Source: Variovorax paradoxus (lineage in GTDB: Bacteria > Pseudomonadota > Gammaproteobacteria > Burkholderiales > Burkholderiaceae_C). From it: a DNA stretch of 64,000 nt. The stretch is taken from NCBI RefSeq assembly GCF_029919115.1, contig NZ_CP123990.1, positions 4,366,501 to 4,430,500 of the forward strand, written 5' to 3'. The notes below the pieces were generated by a model. That model was not told where the DNA came from and did no database searches. It worked only from the letters and a program-made list of their open reading frames with translations. A program made the translations under genes and the position numbers. Below are positions 7,630 to 17,377 of this stretch, one piece after another; position 1 is the stretch's first letter, and each line of letters begins with the position of its first letter.

Positions 7630-9660
7630 ATGCAGTTCCCAAGCATTTTGGCATCCATGCGCCATCGCCCGCGCGGCGCAACACCCGCACTCGTTTTTTC
7701 CGCCGTTCTGGCAGCTGCCGCACTGCTTTCGCAGCAGCCCGCCGCCGCACAGAACAACAGCAACGACGACGTGCTCATCCAGATGAAGCAGGCGTTCCAG
7801 CGCGGAGACAAGGCGCGCCTTGCCGCCCTGCTGCCCCAGGCGCGCGGCCACGCGCTCGAACCGTGGGCCGCCTATTGGGAGCTCAAGGCCCGCCTGCAGG
7901 AAGCCACGCCGAACGAGGTGCAAGACTTCTTCGCGCGCTACCCCGGCACCTACCAGGAAGACCGCCTTCGCAACGACTGGCTGCTGCTGCTGGGCCAGCG
8001 CCGCGACTGGGACGGCTTTTCCGCCGCAATCGCCGGCTTCCGCATGGGCGACGACGCGCAGGTGCGCTGCTATGCGGTGTTGGTCGAAGCCCTGCGCTCC
8101 GGCACCGCCACCCAGGCCCAGGCCGACGAAGTACGCCGCAACTGGTTCAGCCAGAAAGAGGCGGACGACGGTTGCCTTACCGCCGCCGACCGCATGGTTG
8201 CCGCGCGTCTGATCTCGACCAACGACGTCTGGAAGAAAGCCCGCCTGGCCATGGAAGCCAACCGCCCGCAAGCCGCGCGCGGCGCCGTGACCATCGCGGC
8301 GCCCGATGCGCTGCCGCTCTTCGAAGAGCTCAACGCGAGCGCACCCAAGTTCCTGACCGGCCGCGCCTTCGTGGCCGCCAAGTCGCGCAAGGAGCTGGTG
8401 GTGCTTGCGCTCATCAAGACTGCCATGGCCGACCCGGAACAGGCCGCTACCCAGCTCGACAGCAAATGGGGGCCCATGCTTTCCGCCGAGGAGCGCAACT
8501 GGCTCTGGGGCACCATCGGCCGCCAGTCGGCAAGCAAGCTCTCGCCCATGGCCGGCAGCTACTTCGGCAACGTCACCAAGAACAGCGACCTGTCCGACGA
8601 CATGCTCGGCTGGCGCGTGCGCGCCGCGCTGCGCAACGGCCAGTGGAAAGAGGTGTTGCCCGCCATCAACGCCATGAGCGAAACCGCCCAGCTCGACCCG
8701 ACCTGGGTCTACTGGAAAGCGCGCGCGCTCAGCGCCGCGGGCGACGACGAGCGCCGCGCACAGGCTCGGGAGCTCTACCAGAGCATTGCCGGTACGCGCG
8801 GCTTCTATGAAATGCTGGCGCTCGAAGAGCTGGGCCAGCGCACCGTCACGCCCACTCGCCCCGCGCCCCTCACGCCTGAAGAGAAAAACGCCGCGCGCAG
8901 CAACCCCGCGCTCAGCCGCGCGCTCTACGCCATCGGCATCGGCCTGCGCCCCGAGGGCACGCGCGAATGGAACTACGCCACCAACCTGCACGACAAGGGC
9001 GGCATGGACGACCGCGCGCTGCTGGCCGCAGCCGACCTCGCCTGCCAGCGCGAGGTGTGGGACCGCTGCATCAACACCAGCGAGCGCACCAAGGGGGTGA
9101 TCGACGCGGAGCAGCGCTTCCCCATGCCGTTCCACGACACGGTGCTGCGCAAGAGCCAGGACATCGGGCTCGACCCGGCCTACGTCTATGGGCTGATCCG
9201 CCAGGAGAGCCGCTTCATCATGGACGCGCGCTCGGGCGTGGGTGCCTCGGGCCTCATGCAGGTAATGCCTGCCACCGCGCGCTGGACCGCGCGCAAGATC
9301 GGCATGAACGACTTCACGCCCGGGCAGATTACCGACCGCGAAACCAACATCACCATCGGCACCAACTACCTGAAGCTGGCGCTCGACGACTTCGACGGCT
9401 CCATGGCCCTGGCCGCCGCGGCCTACAACGCCGGCCCCGGCCGGCCGCGCAGCTGGCGCAATGGCCCGGTCATGGAAGCTGCAATCTGGGCCGAGAACGT
9501 GCCGTTCAACGAAACGCGCGACTACGTGAAGAAGGTGCTGGCCAACACCACCAACTACGCCGCACTGATCAGCGGCCGCCCCCAGTCGCTGAAAGAGCGC
9601 CTGGGCCGGGTGGGCCCGCGCGACGCCTCCGAGCCCGAGCCCAACAAGGACCTCCCCTGA
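7630..9660 (+). CDS. Soluble lytic murein transglycosylase (Slt70 type)
   Basis: Cleaves peptidoglycan glycan strands to 1,6-anhydromuramyl products in the periplasm. The 676-residue protein has a hydrophobic signal sequence ending in AAAQ near residue 41, then a long alpha-superhelical region resembling the Slt70 U and L domains. The SLT catalytic domain lies at about residues 505-630, with the catalytic Glu526 in IRQESRF followed by GLMQVMPATA and AAAYNAGPGR. An internal ATG at 7657 gives a cleaner signal peptide (MRHRPRGATPALVFSAVLAA) and may be the true start. The mgtC-like gene starts 2 bp after its stop, so the two are probably co-translated. Confidence 0.95.
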   Translation: MQFPSILASMRHRPRGATPALVFSAVLAAAALLSQQPAAAQNNSNDDVLIQMKQAFQRGDKARLAALLPQARGHALEPWAAYWELKARLQEATPNEVQDFFARYPGTYQEDRLRNDWLLLLGQRRDWDGFSAAIAGFRMGDDAQVRCYAVLVEALRSGTATQAQADEVRRNWFSQKEADDGCLTAADRMVAARLISTNDVWKKARLAMEANRPQAARGAVTIAAPDALPLFEELNASAPKFLTGRAFVAAKSRKELVVLALIKTAMADPEQAATQLDSKWGPMLSAEERNWLWGTIGRQSASKLSPMAGSYFGNVTKNSDLSDDMLGWRVRAALRNGQWKEVLPAINAMSETAQLDPTWVYWKARALSAAGDDERRAQARELYQSIAGTRGFYEMLALEELGQRTVTPTRPAPLTPEEKNAARSNPALSRALYAIGIGLRPEGTREWNYATNLHDKGGMDDRALLAAADLACQREVWDRCINTSERTKGVIDAEQRFPMPFHDTVLRKSQDIGLDPAYVYGLIRQESRFIMDARSGVGASGLMQVMPATARWTARKIGMNDFTPGQITDRETNITIGTNYLKLALDDFDGSMALAAAAYNAGPGRPRSWRNGPVMEAAIWAENVPFNETRDYVKKVLANTTNYAALISGRPQSLKERLGRVGPRDASEPEPNKDLP

Positions 9661-9661
9661 G

Positions 9662-10225
9662 ATGAGTTGGGGCGACCAGGTACTCGACACCGTCGCGGCC
9701 GAGTTCTCGGACGTGGGCGACATCGCCCAGCTCGCCCGCATCGTGGTTCGCCTGATGCTGGCGGCGGTCATCGGTTTCCTGCTCGGCTTCGAACGCGAGC
9801 AGCAGGGCAAGGCGGCCGGCGTGCGCACCCACATGCTGGTGGCCATCGGATCGGCGCTGTTCGTGCTCATTCCCCAGCAGACGGGCATTGTTCCGGCCGA
9901 CATGAGCCGGGTGATCCAGGGCCTGGTGGCGGGCGTGGGCTTTCTCTGCGCGGGCACCATCCTCAAGCAGGGCAAGGACGAGCACCAGGTGCAGGGCCTC
10001 ACCACCGCGGCGGGCCTGTGGATGACGGCCGCCATTGGCATGGCCTGCGGACTCGGCCGCGAAGTGACCGCGGTACTGAGCGCGCTGCTCGCGCTGGCCG
10101 TGCTTTCACTGGTGCCGCGCCTGGTCGACCTGATCGAGCGCGTGGTCGGCCCGCCGCGCGGTGAAGACAAGGACGGCAAGGCCGCCCGCGTGATCGCCTC
10201 GCCAGAAGACGCGCCGCCGCGCTGA
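9662..10225 (+). CDS. MgtC/SapB family membrane protein
   Basis: A 187-residue inner-membrane protein with about four or five hydrophobic segments. The MgtC/SapB signature is present: RLMLAAVIGFLLGFEREQQG followed by GVRTHMLVAIGSALF and GVGFLCAGTIL. The family is linked to magnesium homeostasis and, in pathogens, to survival in macrophages; the molecular activity is unsettled. This one lacks the C-terminal ACT-like domain of Salmonella MgtC, so it is the short SapB/YhiD-like form. It begins one base after the slt stop codon. Confidence 0.9.
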   Translation: MSWGDQVLDTVAAEFSDVGDIAQLARIVVRLMLAAVIGFLLGFEREQQGKAAGVRTHMLVAIGSALFVLIPQQTGIVPADMSRVIQGLVAGVGFLCAGTILKQGKDEHQVQGLTTAAGLWMTAAIGMACGLGREVTAVLSALLALAVLSLVPRLVDLIERVVGPPRGEDKDGKAARVIASPEDAPPR

Positions 10226-10344
10226 AGAAGCAAAAAGCGCGGTGCGCCGCACGCATCAATTCGCGCGCGCTTCGGCATCAATCGGCAAGCACGGCCGGGC
10301 TAGGATTGAAGGTTTCCGTTTCATCTGAACCGCAGGATCACACG

Positions 10345-11028
10345 ATGCGCAAGCTCTACATCGGCAACAAGAACTACTCGTCCTGGTCCATGCGGCCTTG
10401 GGTGCTCATGAAGCAGGCCGGCATTCCGTTCGAGGAAGTGAAGGTGCGCTTCGATTCCTTCGAGGCCAACTCTCAGTTCAAGAAAACCATCAGCACGTTG
10501 AATCCCGTCGCCAAGGTGCCGGTGCTGGTCGACGGCGACCTGGTGGTATGGGACACGCTGGCCATTGCCGAATACCTGGCCGAGACCTTTCCCGAAAAGC
10601 AGCTGTGGCCCCGCGCCTTGGCCGACCGGGCACGCGCGCGCAGCATCTGCGCCGAAATGCACTCGGGCTTCGGCAACCTTCGCACCCTTTGCGGCATGAA
10701 CATCGAGGCATCCCTGGCGGACGTCGGCGCGCAGTTGCTGAAGGACAACCCCGGCCTGCAAGGCGAGGTCGACCGCATCGCGCAGATGTGGACCGACCTG
10801 CTCGACGCCCACGGCGGCCCCATGCTGTTCGGGGAGTTCACCAATGCAGACGCCTACTTTGCGCCCGTCGGCACACGGATCAAGACCTACGGGTTGCCGG
10901 TGCCGCCGTCCATTTCGGCCTACATCGAGCGCGTGCAGGCCCTGCCCGGCATCAAGGCATGGATCGACGATGCCTTGGCCGAGAAGGACTTCCTGCGGTT
11001 CGAAGAGCCCTACCGCAAGGGCCGCTGA
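10345..11028 (+). CDS. Glutathione S-transferase family protein
   Basis: A 227-residue cytosolic GST. The N-terminal thioredoxin fold opens LYIGNKNYSSWSMRPWVLMK, where SSWS supplies the likely catalytic serine, followed by the cis-Pro motif AKVPVLVDGDLVVWDTLAI. The C-terminal helical domain contains the FTNADAYFAPVGTR segment. This resembles the zeta-like or YfcF-like bacterial GSTs. The substrate is unknown. The start at 10345 is chosen because the conserved fold begins two residues later. Confidence 0.93.
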   Translation: MRKLYIGNKNYSSWSMRPWVLMKQAGIPFEEVKVRFDSFEANSQFKKTISTLNPVAKVPVLVDGDLVVWDTLAIAEYLAETFPEKQLWPRALADRARARSICAEMHSGFGNLRTLCGMNIEASLADVGAQLLKDNPGLQGEVDRIAQMWTDLLDAHGGPMLFGEFTNADAYFAPVGTRIKTYGLPVPPSISAYIERVQALPGIKAWIDDALAEKDFLRFEEPYRKGR

Positions 11029-11047
11029 AGCCCTCTTCGGCTTTTTT
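11028..11047 (+). terminator. Intrinsic terminator after the GST gene
   Basis: AAGCC (11028-11032) pairs with GGCTT (11039-11043) and is followed by a T-run to 11047. The short stem plus T-run overlaps the stop codon of the convergent OmpW-like gene. Confidence 0.55.
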
Positions 11048-11772
11048 CAGAAGCGGTAGGTCGCCGACAGGTAGGTCACGATCGGGTTCAGCTTCAGCCT
11101 GGCCTCGCTGATTCCGACCGGTACGCCGGTGATGGTCGACGTCGTGAGCTTGGCCTTGGTCTTGAGCGGAATATAGGAAACCGAGAACGACACGCCCCAG
11201 TGCTTGTCGATCTGGTAGGCCACGCCGGCGTTGAGCACGGGCGCGAACGAACTGTCGAGCTTGGCCGTGGTCGAGGTGGAGAGCGGCCGCTGGCGCAGTT
11301 GGCTGCCAAGGGCGCCCTGGAGCTCGGGCGTCAGCTTCACGTCGCTATACCAGACATACGTCGCACCCAGGCCCACGAAGGGGCGCCAGGCCGAGTTGCC
11401 TTCGTTGAAGTAGTACTTGCCGAGAATCGTGGGGCTCCATTGGCGCGCTTCGCCCAATTCGCCCAGGCGGCCCAACGTGCCAGTGCCCTCCAGCTTGAAC
11501 TTGGGCGGAACGCCGAACACGCCCTCGACGGCCCAGTGGCTGTCGATGAAATAGACAGCGCTCAGGCCCAGGGTGTCCGAATCCTTGACCGATGCGCCCG
11601 AACCGACCAGCACGCTCTGCACCGGCGCCGTCAGCGTCAGGGGCTTGCTCGAATCCTGCGGCGAGAAATGGAGCCAACCCGCACCCACCACCCAGTCTCC
11701 GGCGTTTTGCGCCCACGCACCGCCGGACGCCAGCGCGCCCACGGCGGCCAGCGCAAACATCGTTTTCTTCAT
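11047..11772 (-). CDS. OmpW family outer membrane protein
   Basis: A 241-residue protein with a 21-residue signal peptide (MKKTMFALAAVGALASGGAWA) and an eight-stranded beta-barrel pattern ending in TYLSATYRF, with the C-terminal Phe needed for outer-membrane insertion. Family segments include AVYFIDSHWAVEGVFGVP and FVGLGATYVWYS. OmpW-type barrels carry a hydrophobic channel for small molecules. An AAAGGAG ribosome-binding site lies 9 bases before the ATG. It is divergent from cca. Confidence 0.93.
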   Translation of the reverse strand: MKKTMFALAAVGALASGGAWAQNAGDWVVGAGWLHFSPQDSSKPLTLTAPVQSVLVGSGASVKDSDTLGLSAVYFIDSHWAVEGVFGVPPKFKLEGTGTLGRLGELGEARQWSPTILGKYYFNEGNSAWRPFVGLGATYVWYSDVKLTPELQGALGSQLRQRPLSTSTTAKLDSSFAPVLNAGVAYQIDKHWGVSFSVSYIPLKTKAKLTTSTITGVPVGISEARLKLNPIVTYLSATYRF

Positions 11773-11932
11773 CGTTGATTGCTCCTTTTGGTTTAAAAAT
11801 CTGCAACGAAGCGGGTTCCGCTGCCAGCACCGCTTCTTTTCAGGCAAACCGGCGAATGAATGCCAGCTTGCAAAGCAATTATCGAACGACCGTTCTATTT
11901 TTATCTCTGAGGGGTATCCCTACACTCGGCGC

Positions 11933-13192
11933 ATGAAAACCTATCTTGTCGGCGGTGCGCTGCGCGACCGGCTGCTCGGGCGGCCGGTGTCCGACCATGA
12001 CTGGCTGGTAGTTGGCGCCACGCCCGAAGAAATGACTGCGCGCGGCTACCTGCCCGTGGGCCGCGACTTTCCGGTGTTTCTGCATCCGCAGACCCGCGAG
12101 GAATACGCGCTCGCCCGCACCGAGCGCAAAAGCGCTCCCGGTTACCGCGGCTTCACCGTTCATGCCTCGCCCGACGTCACCCTGGAGCAAGACCTGGCGC
12201 GGCGCGACCTCACGGTCAACGCCATTGCAATGCCCGCCGAGCTGGTGGACGCAGAGGGCCGCTTCGACCCCACCCCTGAGAAGCTCGAAGACCCGTTCAA
12301 CGGCCGGAGCGACCTGCAGCAAAAGCTGCTGCGGCACGTGACCGACGCCTTCCGCGAAGACCCGGTGCGCATCCTGCGGGTGGCACGCTTCGCGGCGCGC
12401 TTCGACGATTTTTCGGTCGCGCCCGAAACCATGGCCCTGATGCGCGAGATGGTCCAGGCGGGCGAAACCGATGCGCTGGTGGCCGAGCGCGTCTGGCAGG
12501 AGCTGGCTCGCGGCCTGATGGAAACAAGCCCCTCGCGCATGTTCGAAGTGCTGCGGGCCTGCGGCGCGCTGGCCGTGCTGCTGCCCGAGGTCGACAGGCT
12601 CTGGGGCGTGCCGCAATCCGCGGAACATCATCCCGAGGTGGACACCGGCGTGCACCTGATGATGGTGGTCGATACCAGCGCCAGGCTGCAGGCGCCGCTG
12701 GCAGTGCGCTTTGCCTGCCTGATGCACGACCTTGGCAAAGGCACGACCGAGCCCGGCCTCTTGCCGCGCCACATCGGGCACGAAAAGCGCAGCGCCGAAC
12801 TGCTGCACGCCGTATGCGACCGCTGGCGCGTGCCGGTCGACATTCGCGAATTGGCCGAGGTGGTGGCGCGCGAGCACGGCAACATCCACGCCAGCGGCGA
12901 ACTCGATGCACCCGAACTGGTGCGCCTGCTCGAGCGCTGCGATGCGTTCCGCAAGCCCGCGCGCTTTGCCGAGGTGCTGCTGGCTTGCGAGTGCGACTCG
13001 CGCGGCCGGCTGGGGTTTGAAGACCAGCCCTATCCGCAGCGCGAGCGGCTGATGGCGGTGCACCGCGCAGCGGCCGGCGTGGCCACCGATGCGGTGGCAC
13101 GCACGGCACAGCAGTCGGGCGCCACGGGGCCGCAGATCGGCGAGGCGATCCACCGCGCCCGGGTCGAGGCCGTGGCGGCGTTGCCGGGCTGA
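11933..13192 (+). CDS. cca: Multifunctional CCA tRNA nucleotidyltransferase with HD domain
   Basis: Adds or repairs the 3'-CCA of tRNA. The 419-residue protein opens with the class II nucleotidyltransferase motif (YLVGGALRDRLLG, then VSDHDWLVVG with the DxD metal pair), followed by RRDLTVNAIA and an arginine-rich nucleotide-discriminating region (REDPVRILRVARFAARF). The C-terminal HD phosphohydrolase domain has CLMHDLGKGT with downstream His residues, as in the long proteobacterial form with phosphatase and phosphodiesterase activity. The ATG at 11933 places the conserved motif at residue 4. Confidence 0.96.
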   Translation: MKTYLVGGALRDRLLGRPVSDHDWLVVGATPEEMTARGYLPVGRDFPVFLHPQTREEYALARTERKSAPGYRGFTVHASPDVTLEQDLARRDLTVNAIAMPAELVDAEGRFDPTPEKLEDPFNGRSDLQQKLLRHVTDAFREDPVRILRVARFAARFDDFSVAPETMALMREMVQAGETDALVAERVWQELARGLMETSPSRMFEVLRACGALAVLLPEVDRLWGVPQSAEHHPEVDTGVHLMMVVDTSARLQAPLAVRFACLMHDLGKGTTEPGLLPRHIGHEKRSAELLHAVCDRWRVPVDIRELAEVVAREHGNIHASGELDAPELVRLLERCDAFRKPARFAEVLLACECDSRGRLGFEDQPYPQRERLMAVHRAAAGVATDAVARTAQQSGATGPQIGEAIHRARVEAVAALPG

Positions 13193-13242
13193 AGCGGCCC
13201 CGCCGCGGGCAACGTCCGACTTTGGCCGACACGAGAATTGCT

Positions 13243-14061
13243 ATGCCCGTGTTATGGTTTTCGGCGATGCCAATGTCCTCCCACGTGCCCTCCGAATTGC
13301 CTCCTCCGTTGGGGCGAGATACAGCCCTTTTCCTAGACTTCGACGGCACGCTGGTCGCACTTGCGCCCACTCCCGAGGCTGTCGAAGTGCCTCCCGCGTT
13401 GGTGGCACTGCTAGAGAACCTGCGCGACCAGCTCGGCGGCGCGCTGGCGGTGGTGTCGGGCCGCCAGATCGATGCGATCGACCGTTTCCTGGCGCCGCTG
13501 CGGCTGCCTGCAGCGGGCGAACACGGCGTGCAGCGGCGCGACTCCAAGGGCCACATGCAGGAGCAGCACGCCCCCGACCTGGTGCCCATTCTCGAGATTG
13601 CCAATGAACTGGCGCGCGTGCACGAAGGCCTGCTGGTCGAACGCAAGCACGCGGCCATCGCCCTGCACTACCGGCTCGCGCCGCAGCTGGAGGCCGTGTG
13701 CCGCGACGCGATGACGCGCGCCATTGCGGGCCGGCCGCAGCTCGAACTGATGCACGGCAAGTTCGTGTTCGAGGTCAAGCCGGCGGGCATCAACAAGGGC
13801 ATTGCCATCGAAGCGTTCATGAATGAGCCGCCGTTTGCCGGCCGCAAACCCGTCTTTGCCGGTGACGACACCACCGACGAAAGCGGCTTTGCGGTGGTGC
13901 AGCCGCGCGGCGGCATCGGCATCAAGGTGGGCTCGGGGCCCAGCCTGGCGCTGCACCGGCTCGAATCGTCACGCGCGGTTTATGAATGGCTGGTGCAGTT
14001 GCGCGATCAACTGGCCGCATCGGAACACAAGAAAGACGATTCCCCGAGGAGCGCCGGATGA
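13243..14061 (+). CDS. otsB: Trehalose-6-phosphate phosphatase
   Basis: Removes phosphate from trehalose-6-phosphate to give trehalose, in the cytoplasm. It is a HAD-superfamily protein: motif I is FLDFDGTLV, with the nucleophile as the first Asp, and motif IV is FAGDDTTDESGF. GEHGVQRRD and KFVFEVKPAGINKGIAIEAF are OtsB signatures. The start is uncertain: ATGs at 13243, 13267 and 13273 are all possible, and none has a strong ribosome-binding site. The stop overlaps the start of the GH15 gene (ATGA), so the two are translationally coupled. Confidence 0.93.
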   Translation: MPVLWFSAMPMSSHVPSELPPPLGRDTALFLDFDGTLVALAPTPEAVEVPPALVALLENLRDQLGGALAVVSGRQIDAIDRFLAPLRLPAAGEHGVQRRDSKGHMQEQHAPDLVPILEIANELARVHEGLLVERKHAAIALHYRLAPQLEAVCRDAMTRAIAGRPQLELMHGKFVFEVKPAGINKGIAIEAFMNEPPFAGRKPVFAGDDTTDESGFAVVQPRGGIGIKVGSGPSLALHRLESSRAVYEWLVQLRDQLAASEHKKDDSPRSAG

Positions 14062-15980
14062 GCGAGCTGCAATTGTCCAAGGCACCCGAAGACCGCGCGG
14101 GCATTTCCCTTTCCGGCGCTGCCGGGCCCGACGACCGGGCGCCGGTCGATCCGCGCGCCGCGGCATCGGCGGTGCCGCGCGGCTTTGGCCCGCCTGCGGA
14201 TCCTTCGCTCAACGTTGGCGTGATTGGAAATTGCGCCTACAGCGCGCTCATCGACGCACGGGGGCGCGCCGTGTGGTGCTGCCTGCCGCGCTTCGATGGC
14301 GACCCGGTATTCAACGCCCTGTTGCACCCGGGTGAGGACGCAGGCGCCTGGGCCATCGAGATCGAAGACTTCGCTTCCAGCAAGCAGTGGTACGAACCCA
14401 ATACCGCGGTGCTGCGCACACAGCTGTTCGACAGCGCCGGCCAGGGCATCGAGATCACCGACTTTGCGCCGCGCTTCTACAGCCGCTCGCGCTACTTTCG
14501 GCCCCTGATGATGGTGCGCCGCGTGCGTCCGATTGCCGGTGCGCCGCGCATCCGCGTTGCGCTCGATCCGCGCTTCCAGTGGGGAGCATCGGCGCCAGTG
14601 GAAGTCACGCGCGGCAGCAACCACCTTCGCTATGTGGGCCCGGACGTTACGCTGCGGCTCAACACCGACGCATCGATTTCGCACATTCTTTCGCGCCAGC
14701 CCTTCGTGATCTCGCGCGAATACAACTTCATGTTCGGCGTGGATGAAACGCTGCTCGACGGCATTGCCGATACGGCGCGCAGCTTCGAGCAGGAAACCAT
14801 TGCCTACTGGCGCACCTGGAGCAAGCGCCTGGCCATTCCGTTCGAATACCAGGACGCGGTGATCCGCGCGGCCATCACGCTCAAGCTATCGCTCTACGAA
14901 GACACCGGCGCCATCGTGGCCGCCATGACCACGAGCATTCCGGAGGCGCCGGGCAGCCAGCGCAACTGGGACTACCGCTACTGCTGGCTGCGCGACGCCT
15001 TCTTCGTGGTGCGCGCGCTCAACTCGCTGAGCGAAGTCGGCACCATGGAAGACTACCTGCGCTGGCTCGGCAACGTGGTGATCGGCTCGCACGGCGAGCA
15101 CATCCAGCCGCTCTACGGCATCGGGCTGGAACGCGAACTGCCCGAGTCGATGGTCGAGAACCTTCCCGGCTATCGCGGCATGGGCCCGGTGCGCGTCGGC
15201 AACCAGGCGCAAGAGCACTTTCAGCACGACGTCTACGGCAACATCGTGCTGGGCGCCGCGCAGGCGTTTCATGACCACCGGCTGCTCGCACGCGCGGGCG
15301 TGGCCGAGTTTCCGCACCTCGAGGCGGTGGGCGAGCAGGCGATCCGGGTCTACGGCACGCCGGACGCCGGCATGTGGGAGCTGCGCACCCGCGCCCGCGT
15401 GCACACCAGCTCGGCACTGATGAGCTGGGCCGCCTGCGACCGGCTGGCCAAGATTGCGCGCGCACTCGAACTGCCCGACCGCGCCGCCTACTGGCACGGC
15501 CATGCCGCGCGCATGAAGGAAGAAATACTGGCCAAGTCGTGGTGCGAGGAGCGCCAGGCCTTTGCCGAGAGTTTCGGCGGCCACGAACTGGACGCCAGCA
15601 TCCTGCTGATGGTGGAGGTCGGGCTGATCGACGCGCGCGACCCGCGCTTCATCTCGACCGTCGACGCGATGGAAAAGTCGCTCTGCGACGGCCCCTACAT
15701 GCGCCGCTACGAGGCGGCCGACGACTTCGGCAAGCCGGAGACTGCTTTCAACATCTGCACCTTCTGGCGCATCGATGCGCTCGCCAAGATCGGCCGCAAG
15801 GCCGAAGCCCGCCAGATTTTCGAGACCATGCTGGCGGCGCGCAACCCGCTCGGCCTGCTCTCCGAAGACACGCATCCGGTCACGGGCGAGATGTGGGGCA
15901 ATTTTCCGCAGACGTATTCGATGGTCGGCATCATCAACGCAGCGGTGCGGCTGTCGGCGCCTTGGGATTCGTGCATATGA
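14058..15980 (+). CDS. Glycoside hydrolase family 15 protein (glucoamylase/trehalase-like)
   Basis: A 640-residue cytoplasmic enzyme. A beta-sandwich N domain (IGNCAYSALIDARGRAVWCC) is followed by an (alpha/alpha)6 barrel with GH15 elements: WDYRYCWLRDAFF near residue 305, and a C-terminal DTHPVTGEMWGNFPQTYS, whose Glu is the probable catalytic base. Homologues beside ots genes hydrolyse trehalose or malto-oligosaccharides; the sequence alone does not settle which. It has ATGA overlaps with both otsB upstream and otsA downstream, so it belongs to the trehalose operon and probably turns over trehalose or a related glucan. Confidence 0.93.
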   Translation: MSELQLSKAPEDRAGISLSGAAGPDDRAPVDPRAAASAVPRGFGPPADPSLNVGVIGNCAYSALIDARGRAVWCCLPRFDGDPVFNALLHPGEDAGAWAIEIEDFASSKQWYEPNTAVLRTQLFDSAGQGIEITDFAPRFYSRSRYFRPLMMVRRVRPIAGAPRIRVALDPRFQWGASAPVEVTRGSNHLRYVGPDVTLRLNTDASISHILSRQPFVISREYNFMFGVDETLLDGIADTARSFEQETIAYWRTWSKRLAIPFEYQDAVIRAAITLKLSLYEDTGAIVAAMTTSIPEAPGSQRNWDYRYCWLRDAFFVVRALNSLSEVGTMEDYLRWLGNVVIGSHGEHIQPLYGIGLERELPESMVENLPGYRGMGPVRVGNQAQEHFQHDVYGNIVLGAAQAFHDHRLLARAGVAEFPHLEAVGEQAIRVYGTPDAGMWELRTRARVHTSSALMSWAACDRLAKIARALELPDRAAYWHGHAARMKEEILAKSWCEERQAFAESFGGHELDASILLMVEVGLIDARDPRFISTVDAMEKSLCDGPYMRRYEAADDFGKPETAFNICTFWRIDALAKIGRKAEARQIFETMLAARNPLGLLSEDTHPVTGEMWGNFPQTYSMVGIINAAVRLSAPWDSCI

Positions 15981-17362
15981 GTCGTCTGGTTGTTGTTTCG
16001 AATCGCGTGGCGGACCCACGCAAGCCCGCGGCGGGCGGCTTGGCGGTTGCACTCGGCGAAAGCCTGCAGCAAAGCGGCGGCCTCTGGTTCGGCTGGAGCG
16101 GCCAGATCGTGGAGGGCGGCCCCACGGGCGAAGGCGAACTGCACATGCAGCATGCCGGCAAGGTCACCCTGGCCACCATCGACCTGAGCCGCGAAGACCA
16201 CGACAGCTACTACCTGGGCTACAGCAACGACGTGCTGTGGCCGGTGTTCCACAACCGGCTGGACCTGGCTCACTTCGAAGCCGGCTTCATCGGCGGCTAC
16301 CGGCGCGTGAACCAGCTGTTCGCGCGCAAGCTGATGCCGATGCTCAAGCCCGACGACATCATCTGGATCCACGACTACCACCTGATGCCGCTCGCGGCCG
16401 AGTTGCGCGCCATGGGCTGCAAGCAGCGCATCGGCTTCTTCCTGCATATTCCGCTGCCGCCGCAGATCATCATTGCGGCCGTTCCGCAGCACGAGTGGCT
16501 CATGCGCTCGCTGTTCTCGTACGACCTGATCGGCTTCCAGGCGCAGCAGGACGTGCAGCATTTCGAGCACTACGTGCGCAACGAGGCGCATGGCGAATAC
16601 CTGGGCAACGACATGTACCGGGCCTACGGGCAAACGGTGCGCTGCAGCGCGTTTCCGATCGGCATCGACGTCGACGAGTTCGCGGCGCTCACGCATGCCA
16701 AGGAGTCGCGCGACATGTTCGAGACCATGAAACGCGAGTATTCGCAGCGCCGCCTTCTGCTGGGCATCGACCGGCTGGACTATTCCAAGGGCATTCCGCA
16801 ACGCGTGCGCGCTTTCCGCGAGCTGCTTGCCAACTATCCCGAGAACCGCCGCAGCGCCACGCTGATCCAGATCGCTTCGCCCACGCGCGAAACGGTCGAT
16901 GCGTATGGCGACATCCGCCGCGAACTCGAGTCGCTGTGCGGCGCCATCAACGGCGACTACGGCGAGCTCGACTGGATGCCCGTACGCTACATCCACCGCA
17001 TGGTGGCCCGCAAGCGCGTGCCGGGGCTCTGCCGCGCGGCGGCGGTGGGGCTGGTAACACCACTGCGCGACGGCATGAACCTGGTCGCCAAGGAATACAT
17101 TGCGGCGCAAGACCCGGCCGACCCCGGCGTGCTGGTGCTCTCGCGCTTTGCCGGTGCGGCCGAGCAGCTGAAGGAAGCGCTGCTGGTGAACCCCTACGAC
17201 ACGCACGGCACCGCCGAGACCGTGCAGCAGGCGCTTCAGATGCCGCTCGAGGAGCGGCGCGAGCGGCACCAGAAGCTGCTGTCGCGCATTCGCGAGCAGG
17301 ACATCCACTGGTGGCGGCGCAGCTTTCTCGACGCGTTGCGCGAGGCCGCGAGCCAGCGGTAG
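15977..17362 (+). CDS. otsA: Alpha,alpha-trehalose-6-phosphate synthase (UDP-forming)
   Basis: Joins UDP-glucose and glucose-6-phosphate to trehalose-6-phosphate, giving osmotic and desiccation protection. This GT20 enzyme of 461 residues has [12 protein letters not shown] at the N terminus, [25 protein letters not shown], a donor-site [14 protein letters not shown] and [16 protein letters not shown]. Its start overlaps the GH15 stop (ATGA). It is the last gene of the coupled otsB-GH15-otsA operon. Confidence 0.97.
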   Translation: MSRLVVVSNRVADPRKPAAGGLAVALGESLQQSGGLWFGWSGQIVEGGPTGEGELHMQHAGKVTLATIDLSREDHDSYYLGYSNDVLWPVFHNRLDLAHFEAGFIGGYRRVNQLFARKLMPMLKPDDIIWIHDYHLMPLAAELRAMGCKQRIGFFLHIPLPPQIIIAAVPQHEWLMRSLFSYDLIGFQAQQDVQHFEHYVRNEAHGEYLGNDMYRAYGQTVRCSAFPIGIDVDEFAALTHAKESRDMFETMKREYSQRRLLLGIDRLDYSKGIPQRVRAFRELLANYPENRRSATLIQIASPTRETVDAYGDIRRELESLCGAINGDYGELDWMPVRYIHRMVARKRVPGLCRAAAVGLVTPLRDGMNLVAKEYIAAQDPADPGVLVLSRFAGAAEQLKEALLVNPYDTHGTAETVQQALQMPLEERRERHQKLLSRIREQDIHWWRRSFLDALREAASQR

Positions 17363-17377
17363 AAAGAGAACGGCTGG

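Noticed and set aside
7003..10281. A very long open frame on the minus strand (over 1,000 codons) through the slt and mgtC genes
   Set aside because: Only its last part encodes the cyclo-ligase. The rest is antisense to two well-recognised genes and has the Arg/Ala/Gly-rich composition of shadow frames in high-GC DNA.
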